Source of the DNA: Pseudoalteromonas luteoviolacea
Lineage (GTDB): Bacteria; Pseudomonadota; Gammaproteobacteria; Enterobacterales; Alteromonadaceae
DNA length: 64,000 bases
Direction of reading: 5' to 3'
Assembly: GCF_001696455.1 (NCBI RefSeq)
Contig: NZ_MAUJ01000001.1
Coordinates: forward strand, 124,001 to 188,000
Shown: one piece after another, positions 47,961 through 56,322 of the stretch
How positions within the stretch are numbered: position 1 is the stretch's first letter
Layout: each line of letters starts with the position of its first letter
Program-made: the position numbers and the translations under genes
Notes under the pieces: generated by a model
Database searches by the model: none
What the model saw: only the letters and a program-made list of their open reading frames with translations
Told to the model about the DNA's origin: nothing

Positions 47961-48554
47961 TTGCTTAGTTTTATCAAAAAACGATGTCGTGTCGGCTTGG
48001 TCCTCGCAACGTTACTGGTGGTAATTGGGTTCGCCTTATTACGACCGGTAACCTTCAAGCTTACGTCATCGCAAGATTACCAAGGGTATTTGGTTCAAGT
48101 CGTGGATAGAGGTGGAAATACGATAGAGTCGCATGTTGTAGACTCAACACTGGAGCTGAACTCTCACCAAGTATTACGTTGGATGATTGAAGGTACAACA
48201 TTAAATGTAGTCCACCCTTTAGTGCGAGCGCAAACCATTATATTGACGCCAAGCATACTACTTAAAGGCATGAATAATCTAAACCTGAGCTGCTGGTGCG
48301 CAGACAAAACATACCCTGTTCAACAAGACTTATTGGTTGTCTATGCACATTTTACCACATTGAAAACTGACTATATTCCCATTGTTGATGTTGCTATACG
48401 CACTAAGTCTGTCGAAGGGCATAGCAAAGCACTCTACATGATGACGGCAATAGCCAGTGCAAGAGAAGGGAAGGCGCGTCGCCTTTCAAAAGTCGAGGCA
48501 AGAAAGATGCGAGCAGAGATAGGGGAAATCATTTCGCAATTGTACATAAATTGA
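47961..48554 (+). CDS. Membrane-anchored protein, last gene of the surface operon
   Basis: 197 residues with one N-terminal transmembrane helix (about 12-30) after a basic start, so it is probably an inner-membrane protein with a periplasmic domain. The domain is beta-rich up to about 130, with a Cys-Trp-Cys motif (LSCWCADKTY), and the end is basic and helical. The TTG start has GGAGG six bases upstream. No family recognised. It closes the 19-kb gene run. Confidence 0.65.
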   Translation: MLSFIKKRCRVGLVLATLLVVIGFALLRPVTFKLTSSQDYQGYLVQVVDRGGNTIESHVVDSTLELNSHQVLRWMIEGTTLNVVHPLVRAQTIILTPSILLKGMNNLNLSCWCADKTYPVQQDLLVVYAHFTTLKTDYIPIVDVAIRTKSVEGHSKALYMMTAIASAREGKARRLSKVEARKMRAEIGEIISQLYIN

Positions 48555-48708
48555 CTAATGAACTAAATGGCATATTGTTTTACATGACGAGACTAATATT
48601 AGTTTGGTAAATGGGAATTATTATCATATAAATGCTATTTATACCGCGCATTAACTTTATAAATTAGCGTAACGTAGTGAATCTAGTGTATTTTGCGGCC
48701 CAAATAAA

Positions 48709-48730
48709 AACTAAAAAGTGCTTTTTAGTT
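48709..48730. promoter_or_regulatory. Perfect palindrome in the acnB upstream region
   Basis: AACTAAAAAG-TG-CTTTTTAGTT, 10-base arms, 78 bases before the aconitase ATG. It is a candidate operator. As its T-run lies inside the stem it is a poor terminator for the upstream operon. The rest of the gap (48555-48807) is AT-rich without a gene. Confidence 0.45.
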
Positions 48731-48807
48731 AAATGATTACGAGCGCTTTAAAATAGGGTAAAATAACCCTGTTTTATCTATGCGTATTACTGCCTGACGA
48801 GGTTTAT

Positions 48808-51618
48808 ATGAGTTTGTATAATGAGTACTTGGATGAAATCCAGACCCGTAAAACGGAACAAGGACTAAATCCAAAACCAATTGATAGCGCAGAGCTATTG
48901 TCTGAAATTATTGCCCAAATCAAAGACGCTGGGCATGAGCACCGCGAAGATTCTCTTAAATTCTTCATCTACAACACACTTCCAGGCACAACGAGCGCTG
49001 CTGGTGTTAAAGCACAATTCCTAAAAGAAATTATCCTAGGTGAAGAGACCGTCGCTGAAATCACAGCTGATTTCGCATTTGAGCTTCTTTCTCACATGAA
49101 AGGTGGTCCTTCTATCGCTGTGCTTCTTGATCTTGCAATTGGCAATGACGAAGTGACTGCGAAGCAAGCTGCTGAAGTACTTAAAACACAAGTATTCTTA
49201 TACGATGCTGATACCGCTCGTCTACAAGATGCATTCAAAGCAGGTAATGCAGTTGCTAAAGATATCCTAGAAAGCTATGCAAAAGCTGAGTTCTTCACGA
49301 AGCTTCCTGATGTTGCAGAAAAAATCGAAGTGGTTACTTTCATCGCGGGTGAAGGTGATATTTCTACTGACTTACTTTCTCCAGGTCACCAAGCGCACTC
49401 ACGTGCTGACCGTGAACTTCACGGTCAATGTATGATCACACCTGAAGCACAACAAGAAATTGTTGCGCTGAAAGAAAAGCACCCTAACGCGAAAGTGATG
49501 CTTATCGCAGAAAAAGGTACTATGGGTGTAGGTTCTTCACGTATGTCTGGTGTGAACAACGTAGCATTATGGGCCGGTACTCAAGCAAGCCCTTACGTTC
49601 CATTCATCAACATCGCACCTGTTGTTGCAGGTACAAATGGTATTGCGCCTATCTTCCTTACTACCGTTGATGTAACGGGTGGTATTGGTCTTGACCTTAA
49701 AAACTGGGTTAAGAAAGTAGACGCTGACGGCAATACAGTGACTGATGAAAATGGTGACCCAGTATTAGAAGAAGCATACTCAGTAGCGACTGGAACTGTG
49801 CTTACTATCGATACTAAAGCGAAAAAATTATTCAACGGCGAAGCAGAGCTTGCTGATATTTCTTCTGCATTCACGCCACAAAAAGTTGAGTTCATGAAAG
49901 CGGGCGGTTCTTACGCGGTTGTATTCGGTAAGAAGCTTCAAACGCTAGCGGCAGAAACACTAGGTGTAGAAGCACCAACTGTTTATGCACCTTCTAAAGA
50001 AATTTCACACGAAGGCCAAGGCCTAACGGCTGTTGAGAAAATCTTCAACCGTAATGCAGTTGGTGTTGCTTCAGATACGCCATTACATGCAGGCTCTAAC
50101 GTTCGCGTTAAAGTTAACATTGTAGGTTCGCAAGATACTACAGGCCCTATGACGTCACAGGAGCTTGAAGCAATGGCTGCTTCAACGATTTCTCCACTTG
50201 TTGATGGCGCATACCAATCTGGCTGTCACACAGCGTCTGTTTGGGATAAGAAAGCGCAAGCTAACATTCCAAAGCTAATGGCATTCATGAACAAGTTTGG
50301 CCTTATCACTGCGCGTGACCCTAAGGGCATTTACCACTCAATGACTGACGTTATCCACAAGGTACTGAATGACATTACTGTGGATGACCGTGCTATTATC
50401 ATCGGTGGTGACTCACATACTCGTATGTCTAAAGGCGTGGCGTTCGGTGCTGACTCAGGTACTGTTGCACTTGCACTTGCAACGGGTGAATCGGCTATGC
50501 CAATCCCAGACTCTGTAAAAGTGACCTTCAAAGGTAAAATGGCAGAGCACATGGACTTCCGTGACGTTGTACACGCAACGCAAGCACAAATGCTTAAGCA
50601 ATTTGGCGGCGAGAACGTGTTCCAAGGTCGTATCATTGAAGTTCACATTGGTACTCTAATGGCTGACCAAGCGTTCACTTTCACTGACTGGACTGCAGAA
50701 ATGAAAGCGAAAGCGTCAATCTGTATTTCAAACGATGAAACGCTTATCAAGTCAATTGAACTTGCTAAGAGTCGTATCCAGATCATGATCAACAAGGGCA
50801 TGGAAAACGAAGCGAAGACGCTTCAAGGCCTTATTGACCTTGCAGATGAGCGTATCGCTGGCGTTAAGTCTGGTGAGCAACCAGCTCTAGCACCGGATGA
50901 CAATGCTAAGTACTATGCAGAAGTTGTTGTTGACCTTGACGAAATCGTTGAGCCAATGATTGCAGACCCTGACGTAAACAACGAAGATGTGTCTAAGCGT
51001 TACACGCACGACGTAATTCGTCCTGTTTCATACTACAACGACAAGCCAGTTGATCTTGGTTTCGTAGGTTCTTGTATGGTTCACAAAGGCGATATGCAGA
51101 TCATCGCGCAAATGCTTCGTAACCTTGAGAAGCAAAACGGTTCAATTGAATTTAATGCGCCTCTAGTCGTTGCACCACCAACATATAACATTGTTGATGA
51201 GCTTAAAGCGGAAGGTGATTGGGAAATCCTAGCTAAGTACGCTGGCTTTGAATTTGACGACGAAAAGCCAAAAACAGCTGCACGTACTAAGTACGAAAAC
51301 ATTCTATATCTAGAGCGCCCTGGGTGTAACCTATGTATGGGTAACCAAGAGAAAGCTGAGCCTGGTGACACTGTAATCGCAACTTCAACGCGTCTATTCC
51401 AAGGCCGTGTTGTAGCAGATACATCAGAGAAGAAAGGTGAGTCTCTACTTGGTTCAACGCCGTTAGTTGTACTTTCAACTGTACTTGGCCGTTTCCCAAC
51501 TATGGACGAGTATAAAGCTGCGGTTGAGGGCATTGACCTAACAGCATTTACTCCGCTTGAAGAAGAACTAACGACTAAGTTTGGTTCTGAGCAAGCTGTA
51601 CCGGTAAAAGTTGTTTAA
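48808..51618 (+). CDS. acnB: Aconitate hydratase B, long (936-residue) type
   Basis: Citrate/isocitrate isomerase of the TCA cycle, probably also 2-methylisocitrate dehydratase. AcnB order: N-terminal HEAT-like domain (residues 1-160), then the swivelling and catalytic domains. [4Fe-4S] ligands are in GSCMVHKGD (Cys about 756) and GCNLCMGN (Cys about 840 and 843). GGDSHTRMSKG and VGSQDTTGPM are catalytic-domain blocks. E. coli AcnB has 865 residues and differs in much of the sequence. This protein closely recalls the about 925-residue AcnB common in Bacteroidetes (GPSIAVLLDLAIG, SGVNNVALWAGTQASPYVP). Codon use suggests high expression. GAGG precedes the ATG. Confidence 0.94.
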   Translation: MSLYNEYLDEIQTRKTEQGLNPKPIDSAELLSEIIAQIKDAGHEHREDSLKFFIYNTLPGTTSAAGVKAQFLKEIILGEETVAEITADFAFELLSHMKGGPSIAVLLDLAIGNDEVTAKQAAEVLKTQVFLYDADTARLQDAFKAGNAVAKDILESYAKAEFFTKLPDVAEKIEVVTFIAGEGDISTDLLSPGHQAHSRADRELHGQCMITPEAQQEIVALKEKHPNAKVMLIAEKGTMGVGSSRMSGVNNVALWAGTQASPYVPFINIAPVVAGTNGIAPIFLTTVDVTGGIGLDLKNWVKKVDADGNTVTDENGDPVLEEAYSVATGTVLTIDTKAKKLFNGEAELADISSAFTPQKVEFMKAGGSYAVVFGKKLQTLAAETLGVEAPTVYAPSKEISHEGQGLTAVEKIFNRNAVGVASDTPLHAGSNVRVKVNIVGSQDTTGPMTSQELEAMAASTISPLVDGAYQSGCHTASVWDKKAQANIPKLMAFMNKFGLITARDPKGIYHSMTDVIHKVLNDITVDDRAIIIGGDSHTRMSKGVAFGADSGTVALALATGESAMPIPDSVKVTFKGKMAEHMDFRDVVHATQAQMLKQFGGENVFQGRIIEVHIGTLMADQAFTFTDWTAEMKAKASICISNDETLIKSIELAKSRIQIMINKGMENEAKTLQGLIDLADERIAGVKSGEQPALAPDDNAKYYAEVVVDLDEIVEPMIADPDVNNEDVSKRYTHDVIRPVSYYNDKPVDLGFVGSCMVHKGDMQIIAQMLRNLEKQNGSIEFNAPLVVAPPTYNIVDELKAEGDWEILAKYAGFEFDDEKPKTAARTKYENILYLERPGCNLCMGNQEKAEPGDTVIATSTRLFQGRVVADTSEKKGESLLGSTPLVVLSTVLGRFPTMDEYKAAVEGIDLTAFTPLEEELTTKFGSEQAVPVKVV

Positions 51619-51645
51619 TCTGTAAAGATAAACAAATAACCACCA

Positions 51646-51675
51646 GAAAAAGCGCGTTTTATACGCGCTTTTTTA
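51646..51675 (+). terminator. Rho-independent terminator of acnB
   Basis: AAAAAGCGCGT-TTTAT-ACGCGCTTTTTT, strong stem and T-run, 28 bases after the stop. Confidence 0.95.
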
Positions 51676-52440
51676 TTACTTTTGAAATTGAGTCTAACAG
51701 GCTTCGTCGTATATAAGGTGTATATGCAGCGCTTTATAGCTAACCGTGTGGCGTCTCTATTCACACTGAAATTAGTAAGCTGGAATATCCTGTTAGCCAA
51801 AATTCAATTTCCTCATCGCTTCTACACTGCATTCAAAATACATAACTTTGAGCTCTCTGCTACTGCGTAAATAGTGGCATGAATCTATTTGATCATTGCT
51901 TTTCCTATTTATAGATTTCGAGACTGTTTTCTTTTTTAGTGTTTTACCCTTCGTGTAAATTTAAGGGCTCATATTTTTAAGAAGTAGGCTAAATAATATA
52001 AGTCATTAAATGGTCGAGTAATTATAATAGGGCGAGAAATTAGTAATCGCCTTCTATAATTCACGCCTTTAAAACGAATAATCCTAATTAATTTTAGAGT
52101 TACATGGTGTTACAGGTTATAAAAGTAACTCTTTTAAATAATTCGATTGTCCTTATTTTCAGAACTAGTTAGCAGTAAACAATTTATTTTTTACCCTTTT
52201 TGGGAATTAAAACCCATGAAATCAATTGTTAATGTGCTAGCTAGTGTAGGAAGTAGTGTTAAAGGGTTAGTTTGGTTTTTAAAATTAACCTAAAAACAAT
52301 AATAAAGTTTTATGGATATTGCCATATTGGGGATTTTTTAACTCTTTTTTTAATTGACATTGAATGTACCAAAGATCAAGAATAATAGGCCATTAGGTGA
52401 AAATAGATTATTTCGTGGGTAATAACCAAAGGATATTGAA
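51676..52440. promoter_or_regulatory. Long AT-rich leader region before the diaminopropionate cassette
   Basis: 765 bases, clearly more AT-rich than the core genes. Contents seen: an inverted repeat AGAGTTAC ... GTAACTCT (52096-52132) followed by TTTTAAAT; a possible 25-codon ORF (52216-52293); and a TTGACA at 52354-52359 with a weak -10 (AAGAAT at 52378) at 18-base spacing. AAGG at 52429-52432 is the ribosome-binding site of the first gene. An ORF-like stretch at 51682-51870 has no coding signs. No known riboswitch was recognised. Confidence 0.4.
52216..52293 (+). CDS. Possible 25-residue peptide in the leader of the cassette
   Basis: ATG to TAA, encoding MKSIVNVLASVGSSVKGLVW then FLKLT: short, cationic, amphipathic. 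GGGA lies 12 bases before the ATG, which is rather far. It could be a leader peptide, a small membrane-active peptide, or chance. Confidence 0.25.
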   Translation: MKSIVNVLASVGSSVKGLVWFLKLT

Positions 52441-53271
52441 ATGAAAACCCTATACGTGCTTACCGAAGCGCTATTCCATACAGCGTATCTTGTAGATAAA
52501 ATATCGAAAAACAAAGCGTTCGATAATATAGTTTTTCTAGTAAGAGATAATAAAGATCTAGACAAAGAACTGCTCATCAGCTTGCATAAAAAATATGAAG
52601 GAAATTCTGATTTATCAATTGAACATCTTAATGAATTTGACAGAGCGTATGGTGGACTGTCTCTTTCTGAAATAGATATGATTAAGAGGTTTGGCGTACC
52701 TGGTATACCGCCTATTGGAGTAGATAATTGCATCGTACTCACGAGCTTTAATAGCGATACTATAAAAAAAATGGTGAGTGCTGATAAAACACTTAAATGC
52801 GCGGCAATATTTCTAGACTGTATTTTAGATGATTGGTGGATAGACTGCTTTGAACAAAGAATAGTAAATGCGCATTCCGCCGTTCTACCTCATGCCCGAG
52901 GTATGTTTGCCATTGAGCAATACTTACTTTGTGCATCTCCCGCTGATATTGAAGAGGCTGCTGGTGCAACGATTCATTATGTAAACAGTGGTATAGATAA
53001 AGGAAATATCATAAAAACTAAAAAGCTGAAAAACCTATGGGAGTTGGAGTCAGTGTGGTCTATCAAGGCTGATTCTTACATGACAGCATTTAGTCTGATA
53101 GAAGAGTATACTAACCAAAAAGATTGTTTTTCCCTTTCTGATTCCACACCGCAATCTCATTTTGGTCCATTATTTTTGGAAAAGAACTTTACTAAAGAGA
53201 AGCGTATATTAGCTCAGAAAACATTTTCTGAAATGAAAGAGTCTCTTGGAGTTTGCAATGGAGCAGCTTAA
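52441..53271 (+). CDS. Formyltransferase-family enzyme (10-formyl-THF dependent type)
   Basis: 276 residues. The central region carries the formyltransferase N-x-H catalytic motif and its flanks (RIVNAHSAVLPHARGMFA, about residues 140-157), then GATIHYVNSGIDKGNII (about 178-194), which supplies the catalytic Asp. This is the layout of PurN, methionyl-tRNA formyltransferase and sugar/amino-acid N-formyltransferases. The N-terminal 120 residues are divergent. It is first gene of the cassette; the next gene starts within its 3' end. In this context an amine of diaminopropionate or a derivative is the likely acceptor (inference). Cytoplasmic. Confidence 0.78.
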   Translation: MKTLYVLTEALFHTAYLVDKISKNKAFDNIVFLVRDNKDLDKELLISLHKKYEGNSDLSIEHLNEFDRAYGGLSLSEIDMIKRFGVPGIPPIGVDNCIVLTSFNSDTIKKMVSADKTLKCAAIFLDCILDDWWIDCFEQRIVNAHSAVLPHARGMFAIEQYLLCASPADIEEAAGATIHYVNSGIDKGNIIKTKKLKNLWELESVWSIKADSYMTAFSLIEEYTNQKDCFSLSDSTPQSHFGPLFLEKNFTKEKRILAQKTFSEMKESLGVCNGAA

Positions 53272-53866
53272 CATTGTCTTATTTTTAACTACAAGTTTGG
53301 TGATCAATGCGATTCCCGGACCAGATGTTCTGTATGTTATTAGTAATTACAAATATAAGGGTTGGAAAGCGGCAACTCCTAGCATTATAGGGCTGTTCTT
53401 AGGGTACTTATTTCACGTGTTGATTACATTTATTGGTATATCAGCAGTTATTGCTAGTACCCCTGTTTTGTTTAGTGTAATAAAGTACCTTGGATCTGCT
53501 TATTTAATATGGATGGGTGCTAGTATTATATTGGAGGTTTTCAGAAGGGATGGCCATAAGCCAGATCAAGTTGAACAACCCAATCAAACAAATAAGTATC
53601 TAACAAGAGGGTTTATTATTAGCGCATTAAATCCTAAAGTTAGTGTTTTCTTTTTATCTTTTTTACCTCAGTTTATCCCTCAGAATGATAAGAACAGTTT
53701 TGTTATCGTGATTCTTGGTCTCATTTTCTGTATAGGGGCTACATTTTTCAATTTTTTATACTGTTTTCTTAGCAGTGTTAGAACGAAGAAAGTATTCAAA
53801 CATAAACTTTTAGATTACTTACCAGGCGTTATATTAGCTTCGGTAGGTGTTTATACCGCATTTTAA
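53258..53866 (+). CDS. LysE family amino-acid exporter
   Basis: About 202 residues with six hydrophobic segments. The LysE/RhtB start is clear: TTSLVINAIPGPDVLYVIS (GPD motif), with GLFLGYLFHVLITFIG and YLGSAYLIWMGASIIL following, and a second-half block GFIISALNPKVSVFFLSFLPQFI. It exports amino acids or derivatives from the cytoplasm. The ATG overlaps the end of the formyltransferase gene (14 bases) and has GGAG seven bases upstream. The substrate by context is Dap or formyl-Dap (inference). Confidence 0.9.
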   Translation: MEQLNIVLFLTTSLVINAIPGPDVLYVISNYKYKGWKAATPSIIGLFLGYLFHVLITFIGISAVIASTPVLFSVIKYLGSAYLIWMGASIILEVFRRDGHKPDQVEQPNQTNKYLTRGFIISALNPKVSVFFLSFLPQFIPQNDKNSFVIVILGLIFCIGATFFNFLYCFLSSVRTKKVFKHKLLDYLPGVILASVGVYTAF

Positions 53867-53905
53867 AAAAACCTTATGTCAACCAAGGAACTCGGAGAAA
53901 ATGAT

Positions 53906-54328
53906 ATGAGTATGGCAGAGATCACACTCGGCTTTAAATCAGTATCTTCACTTTTACCATCGGAAGAGCACTGTTCAAATCATGCTAGTTATCTAGCCGA
54001 TAAAATATCTAAACATAAAGTTTGGACACACCCTGTTTTAATTGATGAACAAACCAATGTAATTCTTGACGGACATCATAGATTTAGTGCTGCTAGAGCA
54101 TTGAAGCTTACAAAAATCCCTTGCCTTATGGTTAACTATGATAGTCCATTGATTAGTGTAAAGTGCTGGGATACTGGTGTTGAAATAGACAAGTCTCAAG
54201 TTATCTCAACAGCGCTTGCAGGCAAGCTGCTGGATAAAAAATCGACTAAACATGAATTACTAATAAACATTCCATTGCAATATGCGCTACCAATCGAATT
54301 TTTGATGGAGGGTAGTCATGATCTTTAA
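53906..54328 (+). CDS. ParB-like free serine kinase (SbnI/SerK type)
   Basis: About 140 residues of a ParB/sulfiredoxin-fold domain. The key block is HPVLIDEQTNVILDGHHRFSAARAL (given here in parts: HPVLID, VILDGHHRF), the DGHHR signature shared by SbnI of Staphylococcus and archaeal SerK, which phosphorylate free L-serine to O-phosphoserine. LLPSEEH near the N-terminus provides the candidate catalytic Glu. It lacks the C-terminal half of SbnI (about 250 residues). An in-frame ATG at 53876 is possible; 53906 has GGAG eight bases upstream. It overlaps the SbnA-like gene by 11 bases. Assignment rests on motif plus the adjacent sbnA/sbnB homologues. Confidence 0.75.
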   Translation: MSMAEITLGFKSVSSLLPSEEHCSNHASYLADKISKHKVWTHPVLIDEQTNVILDGHHRFSAARALKLTKIPCLMVNYDSPLISVKCWDTGVEIDKSQVISTALAGKLLDKKSTKHELLINIPLQYALPIEFLMEGSHDL

Positions 54329-55295
54329 GTCACCCTTAGATTGCGTGTTTGATGATTTATTTGTTGAAGAAAATACACTCTTACCGCATGCCAATTTATT
54401 CCTAAAAATGGAAGGTTTTTCAATTGGTGGCTCTATAAAGATAAAACCAGCGCTTAAGATGATCAGCCGCCTTGAGTTGCAAGGTAAGTTGAAAAAGGGC
54501 AGTAAAGTTATTGAAAGCTCTTCAGGTAACTTAGGTATTGCATTAAGTATTATTTGTGCTGCGAAAGGTTATGAATTTATTTGTGTCGTCGACCCGAACA
54601 TATTACCTAGCTCAGAAAGGCTTATTAGAGCTTACGGGGCTAAGATCATCAAAGTAAAAAACAAAGACGCGAATGGTGGCTTCCTGAATAGTCGCATCGC
54701 TAAAATAAGAGCGCTTTGCCAGCAAGATGAGTCGTTAGTATGGATAAATCAGTATGAGAATATTGATAATATAGAAGCACACTATTTGTACACGGCAAAG
54801 TCTATTGCGGGTCAATTTCCTAATTTAGACTATATCTTTGTCGGCGCTGGTACTACCGGAACTTTGGGTGGAATAAGCCAGTTTTTCAAAAAGAATATGC
54901 CTCAAACTAAAATTATCGCTGTAGATTCTGTCGGTTCAATCACTTTTGGTGGGATCAGTGGCAAGCGGAAAATCCCCGGATTGGGAGCGAGTAAAGAGCC
55001 GCCGATTAGTCGTCTATCTTATTTTGATGGATTAATCAGGATTGAAGAGCAAGACACACTGGACATGTGTCATCAACTTGCAAGCCGAGGTTTATTAGTC
55101 GGTGGGTCAACAGGAACCGTTTTGTGTGGTGTGAAAGCATACGCAGATCAAATACCTGTTGGGGCAACGGTCGTCGCAATCTCACCAGATCATGGTGAAC
55201 GTTACTTAAATACAATTTATTCACCCGAGTGGCTTGATGAACATTTTTCTATCAATAACGCCGACTCAGAGCAACTTTTACAAGAAAATTTTTAA
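54318..55295 (+). CDS. SbnA-like PLP enzyme: N-(2-amino-2-carboxyethyl)-L-glutamate synthase
   Basis: 325 residues of the cysteine-synthase fold. PLP-lysine motif GGSIKIKPAL (about residue 38), ESSSGNLGIAL substrate loop (about 74), phosphate-binding GAGTTGTLGG (about 177), and C-terminal GGSTGTVLCG. GNLG, VVDPNILPSS and YGA..I.V...DA.GG are strikingly like SbnA of staphyloferrin B synthesis, which joins O-phosphoserine and glutamate. The usual SIKDR of cysteine synthases is SIKIK here. Coupled to the serine-kinase gene. Cytoplasmic. Confidence 0.87.
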   Translation: MIFKSPLDCVFDDLFVEENTLLPHANLFLKMEGFSIGGSIKIKPALKMISRLELQGKLKKGSKVIESSSGNLGIALSIICAAKGYEFICVVDPNILPSSERLIRAYGAKIIKVKNKDANGGFLNSRIAKIRALCQQDESLVWINQYENIDNIEAHYLYTAKSIAGQFPNLDYIFVGAGTTGTLGGISQFFKKNMPQTKIIAVDSVGSITFGGISGKRKIPGLGASKEPPISRLSYFDGLIRIEEQDTLDMCHQLASRGLLVGGSTGTVLCGVKAYADQIPVGATVVAISPDHGERYLNTIYSPEWLDEHFSINNADSEQLLQENF

Positions 55296-55307
55296 AGGAG
55301 TATTAGT

Positions 55308-56309
55308 ATGAAACCTTTTAAGGTTATTGGTGCCAAGGCTGTATCACAGTGGTTAAATAGTCATGGAGATAAATTACTTGATAGTGTTGCTGATTGTTAT
55401 TGCGAATTTGAAGCTGGTAATACAGTTTGTCCAGACAGTTATTTTTTGCGCTACCCTGAGCAACCACAAAATCGCATTATAGCGCTGCCTGCGTCTATAG
55501 AGTCTGAAAAAGAACCTGTTTCAGGCATCAAATGGATAGCGAGTTTCCCTGACAACTTAAAGTCTGGTTTGGACAGAGCATCTGCGGTTGTGATCTTAAA
55601 TGATAGAGAAACTGGTTACCCTTTGGCGTGTTTAGAAGGCTCGCAAATTTCATCATTTAGAACAGCTGCTTCAGCGGTTCTTGGCGCAAAATACCTCCAC
55701 ACAACGCCAGGTAAAATTGAGAATTTATCTGTTATTGGCAGTGGCTTGATTTCTCATACAATCGTCACGTTATTGGAGCAAACTGGGTGGCAAATTGATA
55801 CGATGACAGTCATCGATTTGGATATGCAGCGAGCGCAAGAGTTCTGTGCTAAATTCCCTCATATCCGAAGCAAGGGAAGCGATGATATTTCTGATATCGC
55901 AAAGTCTGACTTAATCATGTTCGCAACTTCTGCAATTACGCCTTATGTTAAAGACAAAGCGCTTTTAGCACATAACCCAACAGTTATTCATATGTCACTT
56001 AGAGACATTGCACCGGAGCTTGTAGTTGATAGTCAAAACTTTGCTGATGACATAGATCATGCAATCAAAGCCAACACGTCACTAGAATTGGCTGAAAAGC
56101 TCAATGGCAATAGGGCGTTTATGGGAGGTAATATCGTTGATTTAATTAAACAAAGGGTGAAACCTGACTTTAATAAGCCACGTATTTATTCCCCATTTGG
56201 GATGGGCATACTTGACGTATTACTAGGCTATCGAATTTATCAGGATACGACGTCGGATAATTCAGTTGAAATAGAAGACTTCTTCCCTGTTCCGTATAGT
56301 AAGAACTAA
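55308..56309 (+). CDS. SbnB-like dehydrogenase: N-[(2S)-2-amino-2-carboxyethyl]-L-glutamate dehydrogenase
   Basis: 333 residues of the ornithine-cyclodeaminase/mu-crystallin family. RIIALPASI, GIKWIASFPDN, DRASAVVILNDRETGYPLACLEGS and ISSFRTAASAV match SbnB. The Rossmann motif is VIGSGLISHTIV (about 144), and SPFGMGILDVLLGYRIYQ closes the fold. SbnB oxidatively splits the SbnA product into L-2,3-diaminopropionate and 2-oxoglutarate with NAD+. AAGGAG lies seven bases before the ATG, 12 bases after the sbnA-like gene. Last gene of the cassette. Confidence 0.88.
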   Translation: MKPFKVIGAKAVSQWLNSHGDKLLDSVADCYCEFEAGNTVCPDSYFLRYPEQPQNRIIALPASIESEKEPVSGIKWIASFPDNLKSGLDRASAVVILNDRETGYPLACLEGSQISSFRTAASAVLGAKYLHTTPGKIENLSVIGSGLISHTIVTLLEQTGWQIDTMTVIDLDMQRAQEFCAKFPHIRSKGSDDISDIAKSDLIMFATSAITPYVKDKALLAHNPTVIHMSLRDIAPELVVDSQNFADDIDHAIKANTSLELAEKLNGNRAFMGGNIVDLIKQRVKPDFNKPRIYSPFGMGILDVLLGYRIYQDTTSDNSVEIEDFFPVPYSKN

Positions 56310-56322
56310 GCAATTTCGACTA

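Noticed and set aside
51682..51870. 62-codon ORF after acnB (TTG start)
   Set aside because: Starts within the tail of the acnB terminator region, has no ribosome-binding site and no protein-like pattern; treated as chance.
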